From positions 1-31,768 of the forward strand of contig JALKBU010000589.1 of the NCBI GenBank assembly GCA_023091735.1: a stretch of DNA of 31,768 bases, written 5' to 3'. Source of the stretch: Trichomonas tenax (taxonomy: Eukaryota > Parabasalia > Trichomonadida > Trichomonadidae). Under the pieces are notes generated by a model, which was not told the origin of the DNA, made no database searches, and was given only the letters and a program-made list of their open reading frames with translations. Below are positions 10,432 through 19,365 of the stretch, piece by piece. The translations under genes were made by a program, and so were the position numbers. Position 1 is the stretch's first letter, and the number at the start of each line of letters is the position of its first letter.

Positions 10432-11859
10432 TTAAATTTCCATTGGCTTGAATGGATGCGGGAATTCATCGAACTCAGAGAACCATGATTCTTCCATATA
10501 TTTTTCATCAATCCAATCATTGCTAAATCTCTTGAGAATATGCCCTTCTGTAGTGAAAACATACTTATCCAGAGGTATAGTATCAGAGCTAGCAAACAAA
10601 AGATAGGCATACTTGAAAGTTTCTGATAATAAGAATGAATCTTGAATATCTTCAACGCCAAGCTCAGGTTTCGTTACATCCTTTAGTGTACCAAAACCGA
10701 AATTAGTCTTACAGTGCTTCATAATGCTCTGAAAAATTTCCCATCCTTTTTCTCGATAATGTTCTTCACCTGTTAATCTATATAAATAAAACAGACTTTC
10801 AATAAATTCAGGTCGAAGTTTGTATGAAGTATCCTCTATTGACATTGGGTAAGTTTTCAAGGAAAATGCTTCAGGTGAAAGATTTGCTTCTGTAGCATAC
10901 CATTTTTCATATGTTTGTGTTAGTTCTTTAGCAAAGTCGAGGTCATCAAGATTGAAGTACTGTGAACCAAGAGCGAGCATTCCTGGAATGAAATATGATA
11001 AATGTGTGATTTTATCCTCGACTTGGGCATTTTTCACGGTGCCAACGTAAACACCTTCAAGTGTTCTTCTTGTTAAAAAGTCTTTCATTCCTTGAATGCT
11101 TGTCGCATATAAAGTTCCGCAAGATACACATTTTTTGTTAGTCAATATATATAATTTGAGGAGGTATTCGTAGAAAGAATCTCCATAAGCATCAAATCCT
11201 ATATCAATTGAGCCGAAAACTCCTGTTGTAAAGTCAATTCGATGTGGCCAAAGACCATTGAACTGATCTTGCTCAAAAAAGAACTTCATTATAGTGTCAG
11301 AGACATTCCTGAACGTATCATCACCAGTTAGCTCTGATAAAGCCATGAATTCAGGCGCTAATGAACCTGCGTGCGCAAGGAAAGTCGATCGAGGCGCATA
11401 ACCCCATGAAGTAGCATGCCCTGTCATAGTATTGATGTTTGGCTTAGGAAGACCCGTTGGCGTTTGAAACGCGGGGAGTAAAGACTTTGTGAATTCTTTT
11501 GCGAGTTTTAGTAAGATTGGACGGTTCGTTAGTTCGTAAGCCGAAACCAAACCGCCAACATTCCTAATAATGAGCTCGAAAACCGATCCAGACGCGTGTG
11601 AAGAGAAATTAGCTTCCAAATAATCGATTGCTTTATTTAAATCGTCGTGAAGGCCCATGATATATAATGTATCTAAGCTGTCTATCAATGTGAGCGATGC
11701 ATTTATCCATTGTTCGCCTTTGCATGTTTTAGGTTTTAGAAAATCTGAGCCTAAAGCGCACATTTTGTACCCTCCCCATGCATGCTCGAACGCTTTTTTG
11801 ACAGCTTCCATCTTTTCTTCATCTCCTGCGAGATAAAGAAAGAGGAGAAAAATTATCAT
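10432..11859 (-). CDS. GH47 class I alpha-mannosidase
   Basis: A 475-residue secretory enzyme that removes alpha-1,2-linked mannose from N-glycans in the ER/Golgi. Hallmarks in order: DSLDTLYIMGL (60-70), SVFELIIRNVGGLVSAYEL (about 92-110), PRSTFLAHAGSLAPEFMALS, FDAYGDSFYEYLLK, RPEFIES (349-355), SFLLSETFKYAYLLF (about 408-422) and VFTTEGH (434-440), where the Thr of TEGH is the expected Ca2+ ligand. Acidic catalytic residues in the FE, RPE and SET blocks are present. The N-terminus is a short hydrophobic signal (MIIFLLFLYLAG). I start at the ATG at 11859, not the TTG just before it. The overall pattern is closer to mannosidase I than EDEM, but the TEGH end is EDEM-like, so trimming versus ER-quality-control lectin-like function is open. 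Confidence 0.92.
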   Translation of the reverse strand: MIIFLLFLYLAGDEEKMEAVKKAFEHAWGGYKMCALGSDFLKPKTCKGEQWINASLTLIDSLDTLYIMGLHDDLNKAIDYLEANFSSHASGSVFELIIRNVGGLVSAYELTNRPILLKLAKEFTKSLLPAFQTPTGLPKPNINTMTGHATSWGYAPRSTFLAHAGSLAPEFMALSELTGDDTFRNVSDTIMKFFFEQDQFNGLWPHRIDFTTGVFGSIDIGFDAYGDSFYEYLLKLYILTNKKCVSCGTLYATSIQGMKDFLTRRTLEGVYVGTVKNAQVEDKITHLSYFIPGMLALGSQYFNLDDLDFAKELTQTYEKWYATEANLSPEAFSLKTYPMSIEDTSYKLRPEFIESLFYLYRLTGEEHYREKGWEIFQSIMKHCKTNFGFGTLKDVTKPELGVEDIQDSFLLSETFKYAYLLFASSDTIPLDKYVFTTEGHILKRFSNDWIDEKYMEESWFSEFDEFPHPFKPMEI

Positions 11860-11943
11860 CAATAAAAATGTTGTGGATTGTTATTGATTTCGTTTAGAAA
11901 TTCAAATGCTGCTTCAAAATTAATCCAAAATTTTCTTATATAG

Positions 11944-12287
11944 CCGCAGTTTAAGCATAAATTCATATCAGCCAATTTTAATTATCATTTTTATCTACTA
12001 TATATAATATATTCACAATATGCTCCTCAATTAGATCAACTTCTTAATATAGATTTTATAATACAGCAATGTTTTAATAATTTTGAAAAGGTTATCAAAC
12101 AAATATCAACAAATTAGGCACCAATGTGAACAAATCAGTCATGTTTGAAGAACCAACAACTGCTGATGTAAAAATATTTTTTTCGAATTTAAAATAACAA
12201 GCTAAGATCTATATATTAAGCATTAATGTAAATGTATTGATCAAATTTGAAAGAATACCAATTGCCGAGGAAAATTATATTTTTTGA
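11944..12287 (+). pseudogene. possible fossil reading frame in two frames
   Basis: Upstream of the mannosidase gene one forward frame is open for 57 codons without an ATG (11944-12117; SQYAPQLDQLLNIDFIIQQC, FNNFEKVIKQISTN). A second frame follows directly (12120-12287; SVMFEEPTTADVKIFFSNLK, one TAA, QAKIYILSINVNVLIKFERI). The two pieces together look like one decayed gene with a frameshift and a stop. I recognise no family. In the rest of 11860-12316 I see nothing. Confidence 0.3.
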
Positions 12288-12316
12288 TAATATTATAACA
12301 AACAAACATCTTGAAT

Positions 12317-12883
12317 CTAGTCATCAATATCTTCGAAAACATCCAGGGCCGCAAATCGTTGAATGGAATCAACATCTTCACTAATCTGATTCCAAAGTTC
12401 ATTACTTGAATGCACCATTGAATTTATTTTGATATCAAGTTCAGTGAAGTTCACACTGTTCTTGGCATCACTAAAAACATCACGTGATGAACTTGGTGTG
12501 AAATTGTTGAAATCATCAAGAACTGTTGCTATTTGCTGTAGTTTTTGTTCGATACTTTTGATTTGAATGCGTGCATTAATCATTAATTCATTGCATGCTT
12601 TTTGTTGACATTGAATGCAAATTAATGGATCAGAAAGAGGCTTTTCTTTCGCATGATAGCAATCTTGGTGAACACGGCCACCACAGACTGAACAAATGTA
12701 ATAGGGTTGATCACCAATTGGATTTCCACAGAAACAAATTTCATTTGATTGAATTTTCTTTGGCATAAATGGTAAATCATCAACGTTCTCCGCGAGATCG
12801 TATCCGATTATTGGCGAATTCATCGCAATTTCTGGAATTCTGTTCATAACAATCGCAAAATGATCTCTTTTTTCTTCATTCAT
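12317..12883 (-). CDS. PHD-finger protein, small
   Basis: A 188-residue protein with a complete C4HC3 PHD finger at residues 50-92: C50, C52, C64, C67, H72, C75, C89, C92. PHD fingers usually read histone tails, often methylated or unmodified H3K4. After the finger there is a helical stretch (about 95-125, NARIQIKSIEQKLQQIATVL) likely to form a coiled coil, and an acidic C-terminus ending DVFEDIDD. The N-terminal 45 residues have no known domain. The aromatic cage cannot be confirmed: YY before the third Cys and few other aromatics. ATG at 12883 lies right behind AAGTGACAAA. Such small PHD proteins are often chromatin-complex subunits; which complex is not visible. Confidence 0.75.
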   Translation of the reverse strand: MNEEKRDHFAIVMNRIPEIAMNSPIIGYDLAENVDDLPFMPKKIQSNEICFCGNPIGDQPYYICSVCGGRVHQDCYHAKEKPLSDPLICIQCQQKACNELMINARIQIKSIEQKLQQIATVLDDFNNFTPSSSRDVFSDAKNSVNFTELDIKINSMVHSSNELWNQISEDVDSIQRFAALDVFEDIDD

Positions 12884-13271
12884 TTTGTCACTTTTAAAAA
12901 ATCTAACTTATGGAAACACTATAAATAATATCCACACAGTAGCGATTTCACTTTTTGTAGTATAACTATCATGAAATAGTTTTGATTTTTTTTTTTCGAA
13001 TTCGTGAAAATTCAATTTAGACTTTTGATCTTTAAATATTATATTTTCTAGATCAAAGAGATCAATTTCCAAAAGATGCAATGTCTAATATCGTTACAAA
13101 ATCATGTTAATTAAGGATAATAAAAAAGTTTTATTAAATTCAAGCTATATAGATTACTAGATTCATTTTAGTGACAAAATCGTATACAATGACGCTGTGC
13201 TTTACTAATTTTTAAATTATTTATGAAAATACTTTATGAACTCTATATAAACAAACAAAAATAAATCAAGA
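12884..13271. other. intergenic, nothing evident
   Basis: AT-rich stretch between the PHD gene start and the end of the Nse4-like frame. It holds a T-run near 12990 and the PHD gene's proximal promoter; I see no gene, repeat or structured RNA. Confidence 0.5.
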
Positions 13272-13981
13272 TCAAAGGTATCTATCGTCAACAGAGAAGT
13301 CTGTTGATATTGATGTCTTCGTTGTTGAAAGTTGTTTCACAAGATTCTCATAATCTTTGTATCTAATATGCAAAATGCATTTCTTTCTCCCTTTTCCATC
13401 AAAATCTCTGCCTTCTTCACCAGATTCATTTGTGATAATTTCATTATTTTCTACACCAACGGCAATTCAAAGGCCCTCTGAATTAAAGCATCAAATCCAT
13501 TATCACTACAAATGGTTTCTGCGAGAGATCTCGATCCTGAAGTCGAAATTTCTTTATAGAATTTGCGTCCTCTCTCAGTCAATGAGTGAGAATTCTCATT
13601 AGTTACTTTATAACTAACTTTCACTTGTTGAGCAATTGGTCCTGCTTTTGCTTGTGATGGAGTGACTCTCTTTTGTCGTGGTTTCACGTGGAAATCATCA
13701 AGACCATACAGTGTCGGAATATTCATTGCTGGCGCGACTAGAGACTTCTTGATGAAGATATCGCCTAATTGAGCAATTTCGAATCTATCTGCGTTTCTTG
13801 TTGCATATTTTTGCAGCAAATTGCGGTGTACAGACGCAAGAGTGAATTCAGTATCTGATAATGTGATCTGATTGCCTTGTTCAACAGCAATATAAGACAA
13901 TCGTTTTAATGATTTAAGATCTTCTGAGAATTCCGAAGGTTTGCTTACATGAGACTGCAGTTTATCCATAGTGATAATCAT
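13272..13981 (-). CDS. Nse4-like kleisin of the Smc5/6 complex, with a frameshift
   Basis: The upstream frame (176 codons, stop TAG at 13453-13451) carries QLGDIFIKKSLVAPAMNIPT followed by LYGLDDFHVKPRQKRVTPSQ, like the Nse4 central block with a GPL.+E+K-R-RQR pattern, and ends in DALIQRAFEL, like the C-terminal winged-helix motif TVENLFYLSFLV. The alternative frame continues without a gap as VGVENNEIITNESGEE ... KKCILHIRYKDYENLVKQLS to a TGA at 13274-13272. A one-base difference around 13455-13462 would join them into about 236 residues. No GTATGT-type intron donor or ACTAAC branch site is visible, so a frameshift (assembly error, allele or recent decay) is likelier than splicing. Nse4 bridges Smc5 and Smc6 heads in DNA repair. 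Two ATGs (13981, 13969) are possible; TCACT abuts the second. Confidence 0.55.
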
Positions 13982-14028
13982 TTCACTAAGACCTTTCGGC
14001 GTTGTATCGTAAAATTAATTCTTTTTCA

Positions 14029-14190
14029 TTAATCGTTTGGTTGATGCTTTCGTAGTTTTTCTTTACGTTCTTTTACTGAAGACCTTCAGTCAACTCTTTT
14101 GTCAGTAAATACGACTTTCTTTTCGTTTGAGAGTTTGTCGCTTGAGATTGAATCATTCTCAAACTTTAATGAAAATAACTTTGGAAACAT
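14029..14190 (-). pseudogene. tiny frame with one in-frame TGA, unrecognised
   Basis: ATG at 14190 opens MFPKLFSLKFENDSISSDKL ... VVFTDKRVD, then TGA (14088-14086), then the same frame continues RSSVKERKEKLRKHQPND to TAA at 14031-14029. The basic tail resembles small nucleolar or RNA-binding proteins, but no family is recognised. TTCATCGATAACCAAA before the ATG is initiator-like, as at the coiled-coil gene. It sits 47 bp upstream of the Nse4-like gene on the same strand. It may be a 34-residue peptide, a pseudogene, or a base error. Confidence 0.35.
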
Positions 14191-14927
14191 TTTGGTTATC
14201 GATGAATTGAAGAAGATAAACTATTTGTGCTTCTATTGGTTCAGAATTCTTTAATAATTTTCTGATTAGTTTTATGTATTCTTCCAAATTATTTAAACAC
14301 ATTGGGATTTTATGAAACTAGAGAAGCGAATATATTTACACTAGTTATTTGGCGAATTAGCAAAAATATAAAATTTTTGAAATATTTATCAAAAAAGACG
14401 GGGGTGCAGGTTTCTAGAAAAACTGACAATAAGGTATTTTTGTAGAGTGTCAAATTAGCCTCAAGCAAATCATATTGACATTATTAATAATTTGTCTGGG
14501 TAGCACTGCTACAACTCGAAATCGCATGAAATTTCGATGGGTGACAACGTTGCAAGCCAAAGAATTCGTGAACAATTCAATGGGTGGTTAAACATTACTT
14601 ATCATATTCTGACATGTAAAATATATAATCTGATATGTAAATTTGTCGACTTTTCTAGAAAAGTGGAGCATTTAAAAAAGACCATTTAAATAAAGAAATA
14701 ATTCAAAGCATGATGTGCTTTTTTAACATATGAAATACTGAACCATTATTTTAAATTTTGAAAACTCAATCTTTATTTTTTTCGTTTTTAACATTAAAAA
14801 CAAATCTCTATTGAGATAAACTTCATAAGATAATGTTTTATGATATCTTCAATATTATTAGGGCTGATGTGAATTATTAAATTTGATATACAAAACAAAT
14901 AGTATTTTATAATATACAAAACAATAA
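14191..14927. other. intergenic with short palindromes
   Basis: No gene seen. It contains TTTCTAGAAA (14411-14420) and the perfect 14-bp palindrome CTTTTCTAGAAAAG (14650-14663), small hairpins near 14505 (GTAGC-act-GCTAC) and 14520-14540, and TGACATGTAAA near 14611. None of these proves a functional element. Confidence 0.4.
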
Positions 14928-16439
14928 TTAAACAATACGGACACCCTTTGTGTTAAAAACAGCGCCTTTTCCTGCCTTTTGAGCAAGTTCTTTATGAACT
15001 TTATCGCCATGTGCCCAGTTTTCGTTCCAAATAGTGACTGCTTTATCCCATGGTTGGTATCCATAAACATATGTTGACCATAGGATGAATCCAACGAAGC
15101 ATAAGAACACTGCTAACGTAGCAGTAGCTCCGCGCAAGAAAGGCGGAAGGAAGATCTCAATAGATGCTCCAAATGCGCAAGCGCCAAGCATCAGAGGAAT
15201 AAGATAGTGGTAAAGGTACATTGTACGAGGAATCAAGAAGAATGGGAAGTATGAAACAGCCCATCCAAGAGTGAATCTGATTGCAATGAGCCACTTTTCC
15301 TTAGAGAATCCGAAACACAAAGAAACAACTCCAATAAAGGCAAGATAATAAGAGAAAGCATTTCCTATACATGTCACATCATGTCCATCTTTGTTCCAGA
15401 AGCCAACAAAGATATCTGTGAGCAAAGGCCATCCAATGGGGCGGCTCTGGAATGGATGGAATTCTGTGATGCCCATGTTGCCAAGATGCATTCTAATAGT
15501 GAGTTCAATGCACCTGTGAAGGATGGAATGCCCACGAACGCGATGTCCCCAAAGAAGTAATTCGCCTTCTTCTTTGTTGATCAATTGGTCTTTCATGTGA
15601 GGAGGAAGATATCCAGAGCCTTGCCCATGGAACGGAGTGAGAATGAAGTGAACAGAAAATGCAGTCATATATGTTGCGAAGGCTAAACCGCCTAAAGTAA
15701 TTCCTCGAATAAACAATTCGTAAATGAAATTTTCGTTGAAGTCTTTGTATTCCAAAAACAGCTCAACGAAGTGTATGATTCCGTTGAGAGCTGTCAATCC
15801 CCACGCTGTATTTTTACACGAACATGCAGCTCCTAAAGTAATGCCCGCAAGGACTTGCCAGATACGGAATTTCGTAGTATATCGCTTGATTGACAGTGAG
15901 TAGCTTAAAACGCATAAATGTAAGGCGCAGAAAAAGTGCAACATTCCATCACTCAAAATAAAACGGTGCTCACACGCCATTGATGTATCAAACATGATGA
16001 TGCAGGCAGCAGCAACAGCGCCTGATTGTCCAATAGAAGCAAATCGAACTGTTAAATATAACAAAGGAACACACATTGCGGAAAATAGTGGAGGAACTAT
16101 TCTCACACATAAGTAAGTCTCATCTGGATACGGATGGCCGTATTCGCCACCGAATTCTATTTGCGCGGGATACTCAGACAGATTCGAAAGCCAGAACATA
16201 ATCATTTTTCCGAGCGGAGGGTGAATATCGAAGAAGAATTCAGAACGGGAATACCAATTCGTAAAGTTTCCGAAGTGTACTTCGTCGAAAATAACGTGGG
16301 CTGGAAATTGAATTTGCCAAAAATGAATACCATACGATAATATACAGAGAAAGAACATAATGAAGACATCAGTGTTGTCAAGTTTCACTTCTTCAACAGG
16401 AGGAAGCTTGATATTAAGCAATTTATTGATATACTTCAT
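14928..16439 (-). CDS. protein O-mannosyltransferase (GT39), MIR-less
   Basis: A 503-residue polytopic ER membrane enzyme that transfers mannose from dolichyl-phosphate mannose to Ser/Thr. FDEVHFGNF (51-59, catalytic Asp52-Glu53 pair) and EFFFDIHPPLGKM (about 67-79) are the PMT signature in the first lumenal loop. MACEHRFILSDGMLHFF (about 158-175) matches the conserved E-R-(F/L)-I-L-(S/T)-D motif, and FHPFQSRPIGWPLL the later H-x-Y/F-x-S-x-P-xx-W-P motif. About ten membrane segments can be picked out. Fungal and animal PMTs carry a block of MIR domains in the large lumenal loop; here the loop between HGQGSGYLPP and FHPFQSRP is only about 50 residues, so MIR is absent. The TTG-initiated extension to 16472 is ignored; the ATG at 16439 follows TATCAAAA. 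Confidence 0.92.
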   Translation of the reverse strand: MKYINKLLNIKLPPVEEVKLDNTDVFIMFFLCILSYGIHFWQIQFPAHVIFDEVHFGNFTNWYSRSEFFFDIHPPLGKMIMFWLSNLSEYPAQIEFGGEYGHPYPDETYLCVRIVPPLFSAMCVPLLYLTVRFASIGQSGAVAAACIIMFDTSMACEHRFILSDGMLHFFCALHLCVLSYSLSIKRYTTKFRIWQVLAGITLGAACSCKNTAWGLTALNGIIHFVELFLEYKDFNENFIYELFIRGITLGGLAFATYMTAFSVHFILTPFHGQGSGYLPPHMKDQLINKEEGELLLWGHRVRGHSILHRCIELTIRMHLGNMGITEFHPFQSRPIGWPLLTDIFVGFWNKDGHDVTCIGNAFSYYLAFIGVVSLCFGFSKEKWLIAIRFTLGWAVSYFPFFLIPRTMYLYHYLIPLMLGACAFGASIEIFLPPFLRGATATLAVFLCFVGFILWSTYVYGYQPWDKAVTIWNENWAHGDKVHKELAQKAGKGAVFNTKGVRIV

Positions 16440-16577
16440 TTTTGATAAAAAGTGGCATAATAAAAGTGTCAAATGAAAATTGACAGCGATATCGAAAATT
16501 GATAATTTTTGACAAAATGTGACATTTTCATTTTGCTTTCTATAACTTCTGAATGATGAATTTTATATATGGAATAA

Positions 16578-16936
16578 ATGCTATCAACTGTTTATATTCA
16601 ATTTTATATCGCAATCGATAGAAATATAGTTGCTGAATATATTTTCTTCAGTCAGATATCAATTCAAGGTGAAGGAAGAGATATTTATTCTAATAGTAAA
16701 TATAAAATAGAATTAACGCATTCTGTGTATCATACTTGTTATGCATCATATAGAGCTGGCGGAATTCGAGCAAATAATGGAGAATTATTTGCTAATTTTT
16801 CAAGTTTTGTGAATTGCAGAGGAGATGCTGGAGCAACAGTTACAACTTTCGATAGTGTAGCATCTTCAAATCATTTTGGAAATTCTTTTTGTTGTAATAA
16901 TGCAAAGGCCCATAGCTTTTACCGTTCAGGTAATTA
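16578..16936 (+). pseudogene. beta-helix paralogue, 5' part, split by an insertion
   Basis: ATG at 16578 in the context GGAATAAATGCTATCAA, matching GAAATAAATGCTATCAA at the paralogue start near 20.7 kb. The product (YIFFSQISIQGEG at about 21-33, RAGGIRANNGELF, GATVTTFDSVASSN, FYRSGNY) aligns residue for residue with the gene at 19678-20565. After GNY the sequence enters the TAGGGTGTCC inverted repeat of the inserted element, and the apparent C-terminus (to 17033) is translated from the element. Homology resumes at about 17936. Before decay it would have encoded a strand-rich, probably surface-exposed beta-helix protein. TGACAAAATGTGACATTTTC about 60 bp upstream is shared in style with the paralogue at 20.7 kb. 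Confidence 0.7.
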
Positions 16937-16989
16937 TAGGGTGTCCAGAAACCTCCATAGCATCGGAAGACTGGTGATAGATGGAAACA
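16937..16989 (+). repeat. left terminal inverted repeat
   Basis: Outer 39 bases (16937-16975) match the right end with one mismatch (CATCG versus CATCT); the inner part GATGGAAACA (16980-16989) matches GATGAAACA with a one-base gap. Confidence 0.85.
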
Positions 16990-17881
16990 ATCTGAGCACA
17001 TTACTATATAGCCTATGCATTTCTAATATATGATATATGATATCAAGCTTGGATATCTCTTCCATAAGGTGATATACATTTTTCTTTAGAAGAGATTAAC
17101 AACTTTTAGATTTTTTTTTGAAAAAATTAAGTAAATTTTAAATGGCGTTTCTGATCAATACCTAAGCCATTATTGCAGGAATTGACAAAGAATTCTATGT
17201 GAATATTTAACAGCTCTTTAAGCATGACAATAAATTGAAGTTGTAGAAGTAAACTGCCAAAGGTGTAGAATTGGTCTCAGCAAAGTTCTTCCGAGCAAAA
17301 ATTGTGGGTTAACCAAAGAAAATTACATTTGTTGAGTTTAATTCTCGATATCAATCATACACATCAATTCTATTCTTTATGCATTATAGATGAAATTATA
17401 GTGAATAATAATTGCTAATATTTATTTTACTATTGTGATTCAATAGAGAAATGCAAAATACTCAATTAGTTCCGCACTAAGAATTTTTTGTCATTCAAAA
17501 AAATTCAAAAAAGATTGCCATGATATTTCTGCATCTTCTTGTAATTTTTCCCGATATTGTTTCATATCAATCATATTCAATGATGAGCAATAAATGATAT
17601 ATGTTTATTAAAATTAAATGAAATACATTTGATCATGTAATAATCATTCATGAATATTTTCCACATAAAATCAATCATTTTTAACATTTTCATGTCTTCA
17701 AAAACCCATAGTATAACTCGCTGGGATAGTTTAAAATTTTTTCAAGTTGAAATACTCAATTTATCAAAATTTATCGAGATTACAAAAATGCAGTTAACTC
17801 TCTATATATTAAAGATCGGACCTAGATATTAAAAATGAATGTGGTTAGAATGTGTATTGATTCTATATCTGCTTTCAGCTA

Positions 17882-17933
17882 TGTTTCATCATTTACCAGT
17901 CTTCAGATGCTATGGAGGTTTCTGGACACCCTA
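17882..17933 (-). repeat. right terminal inverted repeat
   Basis: Reverse complement of the left end, ending GGACACCCTA at 17933. Near-identity of the two ends suggests a fairly recent insertion. Confidence 0.85.
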
Positions 17934-17935
17934 TA

Positions 17936-18469
17936 TATTAATTTTAAGGAATTTAATGTATATCTAATGATATTTGCAATTCTGCAGCCAAATATGATGT
18001 TGCTGCAACTTTTGGATTTATGTCACGTAATGATAATACCATCACCATGAATATATTTCGGAATTGTTCAAAAGCTCAGAGCCTTCTTGCTTTTTATACA
18101 ATAGACAGCAATGCGAAAGCAAAGTATAATCAGAATATTCATTTATTTTTAGTATCAATAAATTTCATCGTGACGAGTGAGGGAACTTTCACACCAGTTA
18201 CTCTTGAAAACTATACCTTCTTTGGTAATACTGTCTCTCATTTTGCATACGGAGTTCAGGTTAAACTTTTATACTGTTTTCATGACTTCAAAATCACTGG
18301 AAATTATGAAAGCTATCAAACAATTACATCTTTCGCTGATACTAAGATCGATCGCAAAGACAGTTTAAACTTCTTTAATAACTACAATTGCAAAACACAT
18401 ATCGCTGTGAAATATCCCGAAAAATTAAATTCTAATGTTCTTTCTTATTTTGTATTTATTGAGTTTTAG
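17936..18469 (+). pseudogene. beta-helix paralogue, 3' part, beyond the insertion
   Basis: After the element's TA, the sequence again aligns with the gene at 19678-20565: NDICNSAAKYDVAATFGFMS then RNDNTITMNIFRNCSKAQSL matches FGSAISFGYVSKNNN...NFHNCSKLNGL, and later FTPVTLENYTFFGNTVSHFA matches FSPVVFEECIFYSNKVVIFS, and CFHDFKITGNY matches CKHDFQISGTY. The reading frame from GNY across the excised element would still need a small indel near 17965. The open part runs from about 17967 to TAG at 18467-18469 and ends in a hydrophobic VLSYFVFIEF. An ATG at 18020 exists but is internal to the fold. Confidence 0.65.
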
Positions 18470-18571
18470 TCACAAATTAACACCTCGAGAAGTCACATTG
18501 CTTTCAATTTACACAAATATTTCAACATCGAATTTTGTGAACCATACCTAGTTTGAAAGATTCAATGAGTT

Positions 18572-18643
18572 GGGGGTGTGGCTCAGTGGTAGAGTGCGTC
18601 TTTAGCATAGATGAGGCCGGGGGTTCGATTCCCCTCACCTCCA
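18572..18643 (+). tRNA. tRNA-Ala (anticodon AGC)
   Basis: 72 nt fold cleanly: acceptor GGGGGTG/CACCTCC with the alanine identity pair G3:U70, D arm GCTC/GAGT, anticodon arm CGTCT-TTAGCAT-AGATG giving AGC (A34 read as inosine), five-base variable loop, and T arm GGGGG-TTCGATT-CCCCT. Discriminator A73; CCA is not encoded. Internal A and B boxes (TGGCTCAGTGG, GGTTCGATTCC) serve as the pol III promoter. No intron. Confidence 0.97.
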
Positions 18644-18648
18644 TTTTT
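18644..18648 (+). terminator. RNA polymerase III T-run
   Basis: TTTTT follows the discriminator base of the tRNA directly, the usual pol III stop signal. Confidence 0.85.
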
Positions 18649-19211
18649 GATTTTGAAAAATGAATTTTTCTTAAAAATATAGCAAGTTCTTATCGAATTG
18701 TTTACTAATCAAACCGAATGCCAGCCATAAGCTTATACTATGGTCTCATTTAACTAACAACAATACAAAATTTTGGTTCTTTTTGGCTCAAGCGACATCA
18801 AATCAAATTAGCAATGCAACCCTATATATTTTTATAGTATGATCGATATCATAAGAATAAATAAGCAAATCGATAATTCTTCTACAATAGCTTCGGATTT
18901 TTTCTTTTGAATTTTTGGACCTTATCTAATTCAACTCTACGTATAATACAACTCTAGTTGATTTGGTTTCTGATCCAGGAAATGCTTCTGTTGTTTTTCT
19001 ATCTGTGTGACCGCTATACATTCCAATTGCATAGTACTACGCTTTTTGAAAAAGTGAAAAATGAACGCTTTGGAAAAGTGACACATTTTGGGGTGTTTCT
19101 TGGACACTCAAAATATAAAAAAAAAAATCGGGCCTTCGGCGCTGGCGCAACGTCATCATCGCCTCAGGTAGTTCAAAAGCAGATGCGTAAAAAAGTGTGT
19201 CCTGCGTTCCA

Positions 19212-19257
19212 TTAGAGATAGATAAAATTTAAATTAAATTTTCAAACGCTCACATTT
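19212..19257 (+). repeat. 46-bp direct repeat, copy 1
   Basis: Begins ATTAGAGATAGATA and includes TTCAAACGCTCA; 43 of 46 bases match copy 2 at 19366-19411, 154 bp downstream. Confidence 0.8.
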
Positions 19258-19365
19258 TTGCAATTCTGATGTATTTTTACAGAAACATATATATTTCGAT
19301 TCAATGCTCTATGTTCTATACAGGCCTGGGCAATATGAATTGAAATATAGTTGAGTATAGTCATT

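Larger units (their letters stand above)
16937..17933. mobile_element. 997-bp TA-flanked element with long terminal inverted repeats
   Basis: The ends are inverted copies: TAGGGTGTCCAGAAACCTCC starts the left end, and its reverse complement closes the right end. 38 of the terminal 39 bases match, and a looser match extends to about 53 bp. TA is present directly outside both ends (16935-16936 and 17934-17935), the target duplication of Tc1/mariner-type transposons. The interior is AT-rich and has no credible transposase frame on either strand (longest about 60 codons), so it is non-autonomous or badly decayed. It sits inside a beta-helix gene. Confidence 0.75.

Noticed and set aside
13451..13520. 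Short intron joining the two Nse4-like frames
   Set aside because: The only GT...AG pair of fitting length would delete conserved residues and create a stop; trichomonad splice and branch consensus are absent.
17650..18050. Transposase remnant within the inverted-repeat element
   Set aside because: Small frames of 60-71 codons show no DDE, HTH or other transposase motif; one runs out through the right terminal repeat.
18958..19215. 85-codon gene after the tRNA
   Set aside because: Translation crosses a 10-base A-run and a GC-rich islet; no initiator, no domain, start inside AT-rich noise.
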